64,000 nucleotides of DNA from an uncultured Lachnospiraceae bacterium (GCA_947174505.1 CAMWJF010000001.1:145685-209684), one strand, 5' to 3'. Positions 8,551 through 18,513 are shown, counted from the first letter of the stretch. The notes: generated from the sequence alone by a model not told the origin. Made by a program: numbers and translations.

Positions 8551-9849
8551 ATGAAAATTCTGATTGTAAATAAATTTTTATATCCCAACGGTGGGTCGGA
8601 GACTTATATTTTTCAGTTGGGGGAAGAATTACAGAAGAGGGGACACGAAGTACAGTATTTCGGTATGGAACACGAAGGACGTATTGTGGGAAACCGGATA
8701 GACTGTTATACATCTGATATGGATTTCCATACGGGAAAACTGCAAAAGCTTCTCTATCCTTTTAAAATTATCTATTCCTTTGAGGCGAAGCACAGAATGG
8801 GCAGGGTGCTGCGGGATATGAATCCCGACGTGGTGCACCTGAATAACATCAACTTCCAGCTTACGCCCTCGGTGATTTATGCGGTGCGGGCGTATGAAAA
8901 AAAATGCGGCCGCAAAGTAAGGCTTGTGTATACGGCCCATGATTACCAGTGGGTGTGCCCCAACCATATGATGCGCATACCATCCTCGGGGAAAATCTGT
9001 TTTGCCTGCAAGGGCGGATATTTCGGTGCGTGCAGCAAGAATCGGTGCATTCACAATTCGCGGGTGAAAAGCCTGTTAGGGACGGTCGAGGCAAAATTTT
9101 ATATGCGGCGTAGGACCTACGGCATGGTTGATGTCATCATCTGTCCCAGTGCATTTATGAAAAAACAGCTTGATACCAATCCCCTTTTGGCGGAGAAAAC
9201 CGTGATGATGCGCAATTTCGTCGAACGGGCGGCAGGAGAAGAGCCGGGCGGTGCGGATATGACTGCAGAGCGGGCGGCAGATATGGATAAGGCTGGCAGC
9301 GTAGGTGCGGAGAAACAGAGGGGGATAAAGCCAGGGACAGGCAGAAAGCTGGGGGACTATGTACTCTACTTTGGACGCTTTTCTGAGGAAAAGGGGATTG
9401 GAACGCTGCTTGCGGCCTGCGAAGCCCTGCCGGACATTCCGTTTGTTTTTGCCGGGTCAGGGCCCTTGGAAGAACAGGTGTCAAAAGTGAAAAATGTGGA
9501 GAATAAAGGTTTTGTGACAGGGGAAGCTCTGCACAGGCTGATTGCCGGGGCGCGGTTTTCGGTTTACCCCTCCGAGTGGTATGAGAACGGTCCGTTTTCC
9601 GTGATGGAGTCGCAGATGTACGGTACGCCGGTGCTGGTTTCAGATCTGGGCGGTGCTCCGGAGCTGGTGCAGCCCGGACGGACGGGAGAACTTTTCCGGG
9701 GCGGAGATGTGCAGGAGCTGACGGCGCATATCAGGGAGCTGTGGGAACAGCCTGAATTGTGCAGGGAGTACCGGGAAAACTGTAAAGATATAAAATTCGA
9801 TACAATTGGGGAATATTGTGATAAAATAGTGAGGAATGTATATCAGTAA
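8551..9849 (+). CDS. GT4 family glycosyltransferase
   Basis: 432 residues starting MKILIVNKFLYPNGGSETY at ATG 8551, eight bases after AAGGAG. N-terminal glycine-rich loop GGSET, central LYFGRFSEEKG and C-terminal WYENGPFSVMESQMYG with the paired-glutamate signature define a retaining GT-B (GT4) enzyme. A cysteine-rich stretch (CPNHMM, CFACKGG, CSKNRC) near residues 130-170 may bind metal. A low-complexity Ala/Gly/Glu-rich insert lies near 230-265. The frame stays open upstream of 8551 but there overlaps the CotH gene, so that extension is rejected. Cytoplasmic; donor and acceptor unknown. Confidence 0.85.
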   Translation: MKILIVNKFLYPNGGSETYIFQLGEELQKRGHEVQYFGMEHEGRIVGNRIDCYTSDMDFHTGKLQKLLYPFKIIYSFEAKHRMGRVLRDMNPDVVHLNNINFQLTPSVIYAVRAYEKKCGRKVRLVYTAHDYQWVCPNHMMRIPSSGKICFACKGGYFGACSKNRCIHNSRVKSLLGTVEAKFYMRRRTYGMVDVIICPSAFMKKQLDTNPLLAEKTVMMRNFVERAAGEEPGGADMTAERAADMDKAGSVGAEKQRGIKPGTGRKLGDYVLYFGRFSEEKGIGTLLAACEALPDIPFVFAGSGPLEEQVSKVKNVENKGFVTGEALHRLIAGARFSVYPSEWYENGPFSVMESQMYGTPVLVSDLGGAPELVQPGRTGELFRGGDVQELTAHIRELWEQPELCREYRENCKDIKFDTIGEYCDKIVRNVYQ

Positions 9850-11062
9850 AGGAGATGTGAGGGCTGTCGTTCGGGCTTTTCGAGACATCCATGTCACGAA
9901 ATTGCCGGTTTATGGGCAGAATATTAAGAAAATCCAATTTGCCTCCGCGAAGGCAGCGCGGCATATTTGTGCCGACTGCATGTCGGGAATCTTTACAGAT
10001 AAACTTAGAGTTTCGGCCAGTAAGGAGGGAATGATACACAAAGGAGCAGCGATTATGGCAAGACGAACTTTGTACGGCACAGTAATTGTCACATACAGGT
10101 GTAACGCGAGATGTAATATGTGCGACTGCTTTAAGGATCCTACCAGACCTGATGAGGAGATTACGCTGGAGGATATCAGAAAACTGCCGGAGATGGCTTT
10201 TACAAACATCACGGGCGGGGAGCCTTTTATCAGACAGGATATCCCGGACATTGTGCGGGAGCTTTACAAGAAATCTGACAGGATTGTCATATCTACCAAC
10301 GGCTATTTTACAGATCGTATCATTGCGCTGTGCCGGGAGTTTCCGAAGGTGGGAATCCGCATCAGCATTGAAGGACTGCAGGAGACGAATGATAAAATCC
10401 GCGGGATTCCAGACGGCTTTAACAGAGGGTATAAGACACTCAAGACGCTGGTGGAGATGGGGCATCCCGACGTGGGCTTCGGTATGACGGTGCAGGACAT
10501 GAACTGTGAAGATCTGGTGCCGCTTTATAATATCGCCAACGATATGGGGATGGAGTTTGCCACGGCGACTTTGCACAATTCCTTTTATTTCCGCAAGACG
10601 GATAATAAGATAGACGACAAGTACAAAGTGGCGCAGAATTTCGAGAAGCTGATTAATGAGCTGTTAAAGAGCAGATCGCCCAAAAAGTGGTTCCGCGCCT
10701 ACTTTAACCATGGGCTGATCAATTATATTTACGGCAATAAGAGGCTTTTGCCCTGCGACATGTCGAAAAACGCCTTTTTCATCGATCCCTTCTGCGACGT
10801 GATTCCCTGTAACGGGATGGAGAAAAAGGCGGTTATGGGAAATCTCCGGGAACAGAGCTGGGAGGAGCTTTGGAACTCCGAACAGGCACAGAAGGTGCGG
10901 GAGTGCACAAGAAAGTGCGGCAGAAACTGCTGGATGATCGGTTCCGCGTCCCCGGCGATGCATAAGTACATCTGGGTGCCCGGGTGGTGGGTGGTTAAGC
11001 ATAAATTCCTAAAGGGCGGCAGATACAGCCTGAAAGAAAATAAATATATCGGACAGAAGTAA
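9836..11062 (+). CDS. Radical SAM/SPASM domain protein
   Basis: 408 residues from ATG 9836. The radical SAM cluster motif CNARCNMC lies at about residue 90, followed by NITGGEPF. A C-terminal SPASM-like cysteine set (CDVIPCNG, CTRKCGRNC) would bind extra iron-sulfur clusters. The start is uncertain. ATG 9836 overlaps the previous gene by 14 bases, while ATG 10055 has AAGGAG at the right distance and would give a 335-residue protein. The intervening 73 codons look protein-like, so the long form is kept. Such proteins in polysaccharide loci may epimerise, dehydrate or otherwise modify a sugar or peptide; the substrate here is unknown. Confidence 0.8.
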   Translation: MYISKGDVRAVVRAFRDIHVTKLPVYGQNIKKIQFASAKAARHICADCMSGIFTDKLRVSASKEGMIHKGAAIMARRTLYGTVIVTYRCNARCNMCDCFKDPTRPDEEITLEDIRKLPEMAFTNITGGEPFIRQDIPDIVRELYKKSDRIVISTNGYFTDRIIALCREFPKVGIRISIEGLQETNDKIRGIPDGFNRGYKTLKTLVEMGHPDVGFGMTVQDMNCEDLVPLYNIANDMGMEFATATLHNSFYFRKTDNKIDDKYKVAQNFEKLINELLKSRSPKKWFRAYFNHGLINYIYGNKRLLPCDMSKNAFFIDPFCDVIPCNGMEKKAVMGNLREQSWEELWNSEQAQKVRECTRKCGRNCWMIGSASPAMHKYIWVPGWWVVKHKFLKGGRYSLKENKYIGQK

Positions 11063-11077
11063 TTTTTGGAGGATTGC

Positions 11078-12226
11078 ATGAAATTCCTGTATGTGGCCCC
11101 GCGTTACCACACGAATCAGATGGATATTATGAAGGGACTGACAGAGCATGGGCATGAGGTGCGCTTTATCAGCCATTATGCGGCTGTTATCGAAGATTAC
11201 TCCTGTGTGACGCCCATTGTGCTGGGGTACTCACGGCTGTACAGACTCATAGATTTTCTTTATGTGAAGGTAATTCACAGAAAAGATCCGACAGCTATCG
11301 TGTTTAAAATACAGCATGGATTTCCGCCCCTGAGGAAGCTCAGAAAGCTGATCTGCGGCTTTGCGCCGGATCTGGTTATTCTGCGGGAGCGCTCGGTGTA
11401 TTCCATGGCGGCATACCATATTTGTAAGAAGAAAGGATATCCATGTATTCTTTATAACCAGAACCCACTCTGGTCGGAGCCTGCAAAGACGGATCTGCGG
11501 CACCGTCTGGTGGACCGTATGACGCCGCCGCTTCGCATGACGCCTGTGATGGGTGAAAAAAAGCAGGGGATGACCGTGAAGGAGAACGATTATTTTGTGC
11601 CCTTTGTAGTCAACCCGCAGAGAGAGCCCCAAAAGCGGACATATTTTAGGGGTGGCAGGATACATATCCTGTGCATAGGCAAGTATGAAATCAGGAAACA
11701 TCATCTGGAGCTTTTGAGGGCAGCAGAACAGCTCCGGGATAAATACGAGCTTCACGTAACGCTGGTGGGAGAAGCCACGAATCATTTTCAGAAGGCATAC
11801 TGTGAACAGGTAAAAGATTATGTGCGGGAACACCGTATGGAAAATCTGGTTACGGTGAAAACAAACGTGCCAAAACGCGATATGGAGCGGGAGTATCTGG
11901 CGGCGGATCTGTATGTGATTCCGAGTACGCTGGAGATGGCGTCGGTATCGCAGCTTGAAGCCATGAGCTATTCCCTGCCGGTGATCTGCAGCGATACCAA
12001 CGGCACGGCCTGCTATGTGGAGGACGGCGTGACGGGCTATCTGTTCCGGGACTGCGACGAGGCGGATCTGCTTTCCAAACTGGACGCCATGCTGTCAGAC
12101 CGGGAGTGGATGTTGTCCATGGGAGCGGCGGGTTACCGCGCGGTGGTGGAAAAATATAATTTTGAAAACTATTTTGACACGGTAATGGGTATGCGGGAGA
12201 AGCTCGTACAGGAAAATCCGCGTTGA
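11078..12226 (+). CDS. GT4 family glycosyltransferase
   Basis: About 382 residues. ATG 11078 follows GGAGG by five bases; the upstream TTG at 11066 lies inside the ribosome site. The protein has GT-B features: an N-terminal domain beginning MKFLYVAPRYHTNQMD, CIGKYEIRKHHLELL at the start of the second domain, and PSTLEMASVSQLEAMSYSLPVICSD, the GT4 signature with paired glutamates. No membrane segments. It follows the radical SAM gene by 15 bases. Specificity cannot be assigned. Confidence 0.85.
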   Translation: MKFLYVAPRYHTNQMDIMKGLTEHGHEVRFISHYAAVIEDYSCVTPIVLGYSRLYRLIDFLYVKVIHRKDPTAIVFKIQHGFPPLRKLRKLICGFAPDLVILRERSVYSMAAYHICKKKGYPCILYNQNPLWSEPAKTDLRHRLVDRMTPPLRMTPVMGEKKQGMTVKENDYFVPFVVNPQREPQKRTYFRGGRIHILCIGKYEIRKHHLELLRAAEQLRDKYELHVTLVGEATNHFQKAYCEQVKDYVREHRMENLVTVKTNVPKRDMEREYLAADLYVIPSTLEMASVSQLEAMSYSLPVICSDTNGTACYVEDGVTGYLFRDCDEADLLSKLDAMLSDREWMLSMGAAGYRAVVEKYNFENYFDTVMGMREKLVQENPR

Positions 12227-12269
12227 GTGAAACAGGAAGAATCGGGACAGATGATTGCGTCTGGGATAA

Positions 12270-13151
12270 GTGAATAAAATGAGACAAAAAGCAAAGGACA
12301 TTTTGGCAGCGATTGTCTATTTCCTCTATGAAAAGGGCGTCCTGCACAATCGAATAAGTGTACACAACATCGATGAGACGATCGACGAACTGCTGCGCAC
12401 GGAAAAGAGCATGGTGCGCTTCGGGGATGGGGAGATCGTGATGATAAAGGGCGGCGACCTGATGCTGCAGAAGGCCAGCCCGGAGATTACACAGGGGCTT
12501 CGAAAGATTCTGGCCTATCCCGACGAACAACTGATGGTGACGATCCCTGACATTTTTGGGACGCTGTCGGACCACCACAGCGCAAGCAGACAGTTTTGGA
12601 AGGATCATCTGCTTTTTTGCAGAAAAACTTACGAAAGATACTGTAATTCTGGCCGGAGTTATTACAGTACTTTCGTTTCGCGCAGCTACTACTATGCCAA
12701 GGACAGGGGCGGCTGCGGCGCACAATTTGCTAAAATAAGAAAAATATGGGAAAATAGAGACATTGTTGTGGTGGAAGGGGAGCGGACGCACAACGGCGTC
12801 GGCAACGATCTGCTTGATACGGCGCGCAGCGTAGAGCGCATTATCTGCCCGCCCAGCGACGCTTACGGGGCGGTTCCGGCCATTTTGGACGCCTGTACGG
12901 CCTACGGTAAGGACAGGCTGTTTTTATTGTCAGTGGGAGTAGCCGCGAAGTTTCTGGCGGTAGAGCTGTTTGAGCAGGGATACCGTGTGCTGGATATCGG
13001 GAATCTTGACATGGAGTATGAATGGTTTGTGAGGCGTGCGCCCGGGAAAATGAAATTGGAGAAACATGAGTTTGTCAGCGAGGAGGCGAACCGGGCGGCT
13101 GGGTATACGGCGTATCTGGAGCAGATTAAGGTTAGGGTGTATAATATGTGA
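12270..13151 (+). CDS. GT-D fold glycosyltransferase (DUF1792 type)
   Basis: 293 residues matching the GT-D family first described from streptococcal serine-rich-repeat glycoprotein glycosylation. The hallmark FGDGE motif with surrounding MVRFGDGEIVMIKGGD lies near residues 48-60. The conserved tail VVVEGERTHNGVGNDLL and later LLSVGVAAK, DIGNLDMEYEW complete the family picture. Start choice is soft: GTG 12270 and ATG 12279 are in frame and neither has a good ribosome site. It probably transfers a hexose to a lipid-linked or protein-linked glycan in the cytoplasm. Confidence 0.8.
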   Translation: MNKMRQKAKDILAAIVYFLYEKGVLHNRISVHNIDETIDELLRTEKSMVRFGDGEIVMIKGGDLMLQKASPEITQGLRKILAYPDEQLMVTIPDIFGTLSDHHSASRQFWKDHLLFCRKTYERYCNSGRSYYSTFVSRSYYYAKDRGGCGAQFAKIRKIWENRDIVVVEGERTHNGVGNDLLDTARSVERIICPPSDAYGAVPAILDACTAYGKDRLFLLSVGVAAKFLAVELFEQGYRVLDIGNLDMEYEWFVRRAPGKMKLEKHEFVSEEANRAAGYTAYLEQIKVRVYNM

Positions 13152-13252
13152 AGTGCCGATGCATTTTAAGGGGCTCCTTGAGAAATTAGCATCCACTCGG
13201 GCTGTGTATTGGCAGACCGCACACAACAAAATTAAGAGGTTAATATAGGAGC

Positions 13253-13840
13253 ATGATAGACAGCAGGGAAACTTATCAGTATTATATAAAACAGGATCAG
13301 CTCGCGTTGGGGCGGCAGCAGGATGGGCGGCCCCGGTTCTTTGGGGATGAGATCTGGAAGTTTGAGATTCTGCTTCGGAAGGTAGAGTATGATTTGAACT
13401 GCCGCCATGGGGCGGTGGGAAAACTGATCGGGAAATGGCATAAAATGCGGTTTCACCGCCTGAGCGTGCGGCTTGGGTTTACGATTCCGCCGAACGTGTT
13501 CGGGCCGGGGCTTTCCATACCGCATTACGGGACGATTGTGGTGCATGGCAATGTGCGTGCGGGAAAAAACTGCCGTCTGCAGGAGGGCGTGACCATCGGC
13601 GCAACGAACGGGAGCCATGAGGCGGCCGTGATCGGGGATAACTGTTATTTTGGAAGCGGCGCGAAGGTGATCGGCGCCGTCCGCATAGCGGACGATGTGG
13701 CTGTGGGGGCGAATGCCGTCGTGACAAAGGATATTATGGAATCAGGTACTACATGGGTCGGGATTCCGGCGAAAAGGATAAACAATCAGGGCTCCCGCAG
13801 TAATCTTTGCAGCGCGCTGTTTGAGAAAGAGGCGGATTGA
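13253..13840 (+). CDS. Serine O-acetyltransferase-like hexapeptide acyltransferase
   Basis: 195 residues with a left-handed beta-helix in the second half: PPNVFGPGLSIPHYGTIVVH, LQEGVTIGATNG, IGDNCYFGSGAKVIG and VAVGANAVVTKDI. This is the pattern of CysE-type serine acetyltransferases and their EPS-locus relatives. The N-terminal helical region is shorter than in housekeeping CysE, and the genome context is sugar assembly, so it more likely O-acetylates a polysaccharide unit than makes cysteine. AGGAG lies just before ATG 13253. Confidence 0.75.
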   Translation: MIDSRETYQYYIKQDQLALGRQQDGRPRFFGDEIWKFEILLRKVEYDLNCRHGAVGKLIGKWHKMRFHRLSVRLGFTIPPNVFGPGLSIPHYGTIVVHGNVRAGKNCRLQEGVTIGATNGSHEAAVIGDNCYFGSGAKVIGAVRIADDVAVGANAVVTKDIMESGTTWVGIPAKRINNQGSRSNLCSALFEKEAD

Positions 13841-13906
13841 GGAGACTCTGCGGAAGTACAAAGGTGCAAAGGCGGCGGGAAGCCGGGATTAAGGAGCAGC
13901 GGGACT

Positions 13907-15685
13907 ATGGGCGAAAGAAGTAATCGGGCTAAGGCGGGAATGCTCACCATGCTTGGATATATTTTTGATAAAAGGGACAAGCGCAAGCTGGCGCTTCTTA
14001 CGGGCGCAATCGTGATCGGGAGCTTTTTAGAACTCTTTGCGGTTATGATTTTCATGCCCTTTATTGATGTCTTGCAGAATCCGGGAACGATTCAGACAAA
14101 ATGGTACCTGAAAATGATTTACGATCTGCCAGGACTGCAAAGCGCCGAAAGGTTTATGATTATACTTGCAGTCTGTATCATCATGGTGTATGTTGCTAAA
14201 AACGTCTATCTGATTTTTGAGAAAGATTATATCTTTCGTTTTTCTTATAATACACAGATGAAACTGTCCACCAGACTTCTGGCCGCATACATGAAGGAGC
14301 CGTACACCTTTCACCTGAATCATAATATTGCGGTTTTGCAGAGAAGCGTTTATGAGGACACGTCGCGCTTTATGCAGGTTATTCTCTATGCGCTGGAACT
14401 GGGGGCGGAGCTTATGGTAGCCGCGGTGCTGGTGATGTATCTGCTGGTTATCAGTAAGACAATAACGATTATTGTGCTGGGGCTGCTGGCTGTTTTTGTG
14501 GGTGGCTTTCTTCTGATCAGCAGAAAGTACAGCCGACGGTTCGGGTTTGAAAATCAGGGTTATGAGGGTAAGATTTTTCAGTGGATGAACCAGTCGCTGG
14601 GTGGCATCAAGGAGATAAAGATTTTAGAGCGCGAGTCTTATTTTACGGACGAGTTTGGCAAGTACTGGAAAAAATATGCAAGAGGGCTGCGCATTGCCAG
14701 AACGATCTCGATTCTTCCGAAGTATACGGTGGAGGCTGTCTCCATGACGGGTCTGTTAATTGCCGTTATCGTGAAACTGATCTTCGGTCAGGCGGATATG
14801 AGCTACTTTATTACGCAGCTTGCGGCTTTTGCGGTGGCGGCCATGCGTCTCATGCCGAGCGTGGGGCGGATCAACGAGCATGCTTCCAATATGCTTTACG
14901 CGTTTCCTTCCGTGGAGCTGGTTTACCACGATCTGACGGCAGTTGAGGACTTGGCCGGAAGTGACGCGCAGGCGTATCAGGCGGACTGGAAGCTGCAAAA
15001 GGGAATCTGCGTGCAGGATGTGTCTTATCATTATCCGGACACGGAGGAATGGGTGCTGGAAGATGTAAACTTTACGATAAAAAAGGGAACAACCGTAGCA
15101 TTCGTCGGTTCAACCGGGTCTGGGAAAACGACCATGGTGGATATTATACTGGGACTTTTGACCCCGATCAGGGGCGCGGTGATGGCGGATGAGATCAATA
15201 TCCACGAGCAGGCGAAAACTTTTCATGCGCAGGTGGGATATATTCCCCAGACTATTTATCTCTCTGATGATACGATTCGCAACAATATCGCTTTTGGCGT
15301 GCAGGAGGGGCGGATCGATGAGGGAGCGGTGAGAGCGGCGGTGGAAAAGGCGCAGCTTAAGGAGTTTATTGAGAGCCTGCCTTACGGATTGGATACGATT
15401 GTAGGTGACAGAGGTGTCAGATTGTCCGGCGGACAGAGACAGCGCATCGGTATTGCAAGGGCGCTTTACCACGATCCCGAAATTCTGGTGCTCGATGAAG
15501 CGACTTCCGCACTTGATAATGAGACGGAGGCGGCGGTCATGGAGGCGATTGAGCATCTGCAGGGAATGAAAACGATGATCATTATTGCCCACAGGCTTAC
15601 TACGATCCGCAATGTGGATGTGATTTACGAAGTGGCGGAGGGCAAAGTGACGCAGAGGAGCAAGGCCGAGGTATTCGGAGAATAA
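13907..15685 (+). CDS. PglK/MsbA-like ABC exporter (permease-ATPase fusion)
   Basis: 592 residues. The N-terminal half holds about six membrane helices. The C-terminal ATPase has Walker A GSTGSGKTT near 405, Q-loop YIPQTIYLSDDTIRNNIAFG, signature LSGGQRQR, Walker B ILVLDEATSALD and an IIAHR switch histidine. The TIRNNIAFG segment and overall form are like PglK, which flips lipid-linked oligosaccharides. A second paralogue lies at 41505, and the Wzx-type gene at 101 is a third potential flippase, implying more than one exported glycan or a division of labour. Confidence 0.85.
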   Translation: MGERSNRAKAGMLTMLGYIFDKRDKRKLALLTGAIVIGSFLELFAVMIFMPFIDVLQNPGTIQTKWYLKMIYDLPGLQSAERFMIILAVCIIMVYVAKNVYLIFEKDYIFRFSYNTQMKLSTRLLAAYMKEPYTFHLNHNIAVLQRSVYEDTSRFMQVILYALELGAELMVAAVLVMYLLVISKTITIIVLGLLAVFVGGFLLISRKYSRRFGFENQGYEGKIFQWMNQSLGGIKEIKILERESYFTDEFGKYWKKYARGLRIARTISILPKYTVEAVSMTGLLIAVIVKLIFGQADMSYFITQLAAFAVAAMRLMPSVGRINEHASNMLYAFPSVELVYHDLTAVEDLAGSDAQAYQADWKLQKGICVQDVSYHYPDTEEWVLEDVNFTIKKGTTVAFVGSTGSGKTTMVDIILGLLTPIRGAVMADEINIHEQAKTFHAQVGYIPQTIYLSDDTIRNNIAFGVQEGRIDEGAVRAAVEKAQLKEFIESLPYGLDTIVGDRGVRLSGGQRQRIGIARALYHDPEILVLDEATSALDNETEAAVMEAIEHLQGMKTMIIIAHRLTTIRNVDVIYEVAEGKVTQRSKAEVFGE

Positions 15686-15698
15686 GGCGGGGAAGGGC

Positions 15699-17321
15699 AT
15701 GGCGGATAGAAAAGGGAAGCTTCAACTGAATATGAAGCAGAAAAACAGGCTGTTTTACGGCTCTTTGATTTTGCTTGCTCTTTTTATTTTTCTGTTTGTC
15801 GGTTCGGGAGAGCCGGTTTTGTTTGACGACAGTGGTGCTTATATAAAAATTGACCAGATTGAGGGAGTTATGCCTGTGTATCCGATTTTCCTGCTTCTGA
15901 ACCAGTTTCTGTTCGGCTTGGAGGGATATCTGGGCATGGTTGTTATTGAACAGGCTGCTTTGGCGGCGATGTGTGTGATTTTTTTTGTTAAGACGCTCAG
16001 GGATGAGTTTCATTTACACTACTGGGAAACGTATCTGGTTTTTTTCTTATCCGTGCTGCCTTTTACGACAGAGATGCCACAGTCTATGGCTACACAGCAG
16101 ATTTTGACGGAAGGGTTGTCATACGCATTATTTTATCTGTTTGTGGTTGCGTTGCTTAAAGCGGTGTGGACGAAAAAATATGTGTGGTTTGGGTGCAGCT
16201 TAGTAATGACGTTTGTACTGGCGGCGCTGCGCTCTCAGCTCCAGATTCTGTTTGCGGTTTGCGGCGTTATTTTTTTATATATGGTTTGCAGCCGAAAACA
16301 GGATGGCCGGAAGGTGTATGTGTGGATTCGGGCGGTGATCGGAATAGTCGGAGGGTTATGCATATGTCTGGCCGGTATTTTTGTGATATCCAAGTTGACG
16401 GCCGGATATAAGAATTTGATTAAAACAAATGAAAAATTTTCTGTGTTTGTAATGAAAGTGCAGTCCCCGGAAGACTATGAAACGTATCTTTTGAGCCACA
16501 TGGATAACGGAAAAACTGTTACGGACGAGACTTCTGGTAAAAAGGAGGAGGAAGACATTGAGCTTGCTCTGAAAAGGAGATTGAACAGGTTTACTACGAG
16601 CCAGTATGTCAGCCTGATCTTTTCGCGCGGTATGTATGAGGCAGACAGCGAAGATGTGTATTTGTTTGAAGATGAGGTTGTAAGGGGTCTGTATGTCGCC
16701 CTGTATGAGGCGGCGGATGCAGAGAAACAGCGTTATGCTTATGCGCAAAGCGGCCTGTGGATGTGGAAGGATATTGTGGGCGGAGTAGGACAGGTGGGGA
16801 AAACATGCCTCAGGATACCGTCGCTGTACTATGCGGAAAATTATCCGGAGATTGTGCTGTCCGACCAGTACAGCGAAACCCGTAATGCGCACCTGACTTT
16901 AATAGGCCTTACACTGCTGAAGGCGCATTTTGGCAGGTTTTTGTACCATACGTTTATAATGCTCCCGCAGGCGTTTATCTGCACTGTTTTTTTTCAGGTC
17001 AAACCGATTTACCTGCTATGTCATCTGGTGACGCTGTTTCTATATTTATCGGCGTTAGCCTTAATGGTATGGGGATTTATCGACAGGGATGCAGATCAAA
17101 AATGTGCGGAATTTATGGCGCTTATTTTAGGAAGCAATGTGGTGATGGTAGTTGTGATCTCGCTGGTTTTCTTTGGACAGCAGCGGTATCTGGTATATAA
17201 TTTTGGCGCGTTCTATATCGCCTACTATTTGCTGCTCAGGGAGTTGTGGAACGGTCATATCCGTGATAAAGCGGTAAAATGGTTTGAACCGGTAAGGAGA
17301 GATGAACGGCTGAATGGATAA
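15699..17321 (+). CDS. GT-C-like multi-pass membrane protein
   Basis: 540 residues with about 11-12 membrane segments. Right after the first helix comes an acidic motif, FDDSGAYI, followed by YPIFLLLNQFLFG. This is the layout of GT-C transferases, which use polyprenyl-phosphate sugars outside the membrane. A hydrophilic external loop near residues 245-345 precedes the last helices. It starts 13 bases after the ABC exporter and is followed by a polyprenyl-phosphate-type GT2 and DUF2304 gene, consistent with a lipid-linked donor system. No named family recognised with certainty. Confidence 0.6.
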   Translation: MADRKGKLQLNMKQKNRLFYGSLILLALFIFLFVGSGEPVLFDDSGAYIKIDQIEGVMPVYPIFLLLNQFLFGLEGYLGMVVIEQAALAAMCVIFFVKTLRDEFHLHYWETYLVFFLSVLPFTTEMPQSMATQQILTEGLSYALFYLFVVALLKAVWTKKYVWFGCSLVMTFVLAALRSQLQILFAVCGVIFLYMVCSRKQDGRKVYVWIRAVIGIVGGLCICLAGIFVISKLTAGYKNLIKTNEKFSVFVMKVQSPEDYETYLLSHMDNGKTVTDETSGKKEEEDIELALKRRLNRFTTSQYVSLIFSRGMYEADSEDVYLFEDEVVRGLYVALYEAADAEKQRYAYAQSGLWMWKDIVGGVGQVGKTCLRIPSLYYAENYPEIVLSDQYSETRNAHLTLIGLTLLKAHFGRFLYHTFIMLPQAFICTVFFQVKPIYLLCHLVTLFLYLSALALMVWGFIDRDADQKCAEFMALILGSNVVMVVVISLVFFGQQRYLVYNFGAFYIAYYLLLRELWNGHIRDKAVKWFEPVRRDERLNG

Positions 17322-17390
17322 ATAAAGTGGCTGCTGTATGAGTGAAAAGCGGTGGTGAATAATATATAAGAGCGTATAAGGAAAGAGAAT

Positions 17391-18122
17391 ATGAAACAAG
17401 AACAACGAGTGTTGGTTATCATACCGGCATACAATGAAGCGGAAAACATTGTGAATGTGGTAAAGCATATGATGGAGACAGCGCCACAGTACGATTATCT
17501 GGTAATCAATGACGGTTCTACCGACGATACGTGTGACCTGTGCCGGAGAGAGAACTTTCACTATCTGGACCTTACGATTAATATGGGGATCGGCGGTGCA
17601 GTGCAGGCGGGATATGTCTATGCCAGAAAATATGATTATGATATTGCGGTGCAGGTGGATGGGGACGGACAGCATGACATTGCATATCTGGACAGGCTGC
17701 TGGAGCCGATTGTAAGCGGGGATGCCGATGTGGTGATCGGTTCCCGTTTTCTGGAAAAGGAAGGGTTTCAGTCTACGCTAAGCCGCAGAATGGGGATCAA
17801 TATCTTAAGCGGACTGATCTGGCTGGTTTCAGGCAGGCACATTATGGACGTGACCAGCGGCTATCGCGCTGTAAACAAAATGTTTATCAAAATATACAGC
17901 GAGGACTATCCTATGGACTATCCGGAGCCGGAGGCTATCGTGGCGGCAATCATGCACCTTGGAAGAGTGAGGGAGGTGCCGGTGCGGATGCGCGCCAGGG
18001 AAGGAGGGACAAGCTCTATCACGTTCAGAAAATCAATATATTATATGATAAAAGTCACACTGGCAATCCTGATCTGCCGTATGGGTTATGGGATACGCAG
18101 AGGAAAAAGGGTCGACGTTTAA
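17391..18122 (+). CDS. GT2 glycosyltransferase, polyprenyl-phosphate sugar synthase type
   Basis: 243 residues. GT2 features are clear: VIIPAYNEAENI, VINDGSTDDT, QVDGDGQHD (the DXD region), and GSRFLEKEG followed by DVTSGYRAVNK. These resemble dolichyl/polyprenyl-phosphate mannose or glucose synthases. It has only a weakly hydrophobic C-terminus rather than the two-helix tail of GtrB. AAGGAAAG lies before ATG 17391. It is followed by DUF2304, a very common pairing, and likely makes a polyprenyl-P-sugar for a GT-C enzyme such as the upstream gene. Confidence 0.85.
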   Translation: MKQEQRVLVIIPAYNEAENIVNVVKHMMETAPQYDYLVINDGSTDDTCDLCRRENFHYLDLTINMGIGGAVQAGYVYARKYDYDIAVQVDGDGQHDIAYLDRLLEPIVSGDADVVIGSRFLEKEGFQSTLSRRMGINILSGLIWLVSGRHIMDVTSGYRAVNKMFIKIYSEDYPMDYPEPEAIVAAIMHLGRVREVPVRMRAREGGTSSITFRKSIYYMIKVTLAILICRMGYGIRRGKRVDV

Positions 18123-18148
18123 AAGGTTCACGGGAAGGGGTAAGGTAT

Positions 18149-18511
18149 ATGATACCTGCTACACTCAGGGTAACGCTGATCGTTGCGATGATCTGTTATT
18201 TTGTTATCATTTTATATTTTTTAAAACAAAAAGCGCTTAACTTAAAGTACACGCTGCTGTGGCTGGTGGCGGGGCTGGTTATGGGCATTCTGATTATTGT
18301 GCCGGAGCTTTTAGTGATAATTATCCGTATATTCGGCATTCAGGATAATATGAATGGCCTGTTTATCTTTGCCATCGGATTTATTATTATGATTCTGCTT
18401 TCTCTGACGTCGATAGCTTCAAGGCAGAACCGAAAGATCAGGACACTGACGCAGGAGTTGGCGATTTTGGATAAGCGGGTGAGGGAATTGGAACACGAAA
18501 TGGGGAAATAG
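18149..18511 (+). CDS. DUF2304 small membrane protein
   Basis: 120 residues: three hydrophobic segments (about 5-25, 33-55, 68-88) followed by a charged C-terminal coiled-coil-like tail (RKIRTLTQELAILDKRVRELE). This is the DUF2304 pattern, usually encoded next to a GT2 of the polyprenyl-phosphate type. A role in anchoring the transferase or flipping the lipid-linked sugar has been supposed but is not shown by sequence. It lies 26 bases after the GT2 gene and two bases before the next. Confidence 0.8.
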   Translation: MIPATLRVTLIVAMICYFVIILYFLKQKALNLKYTLLWLVAGLVMGILIIVPELLVIIIRIFGIQDNMNGLFIFAIGFIIMILLSLTSIASRQNRKIRTLTQELAILDKRVRELEHEMGK

Positions 18512-18513
18512 CG

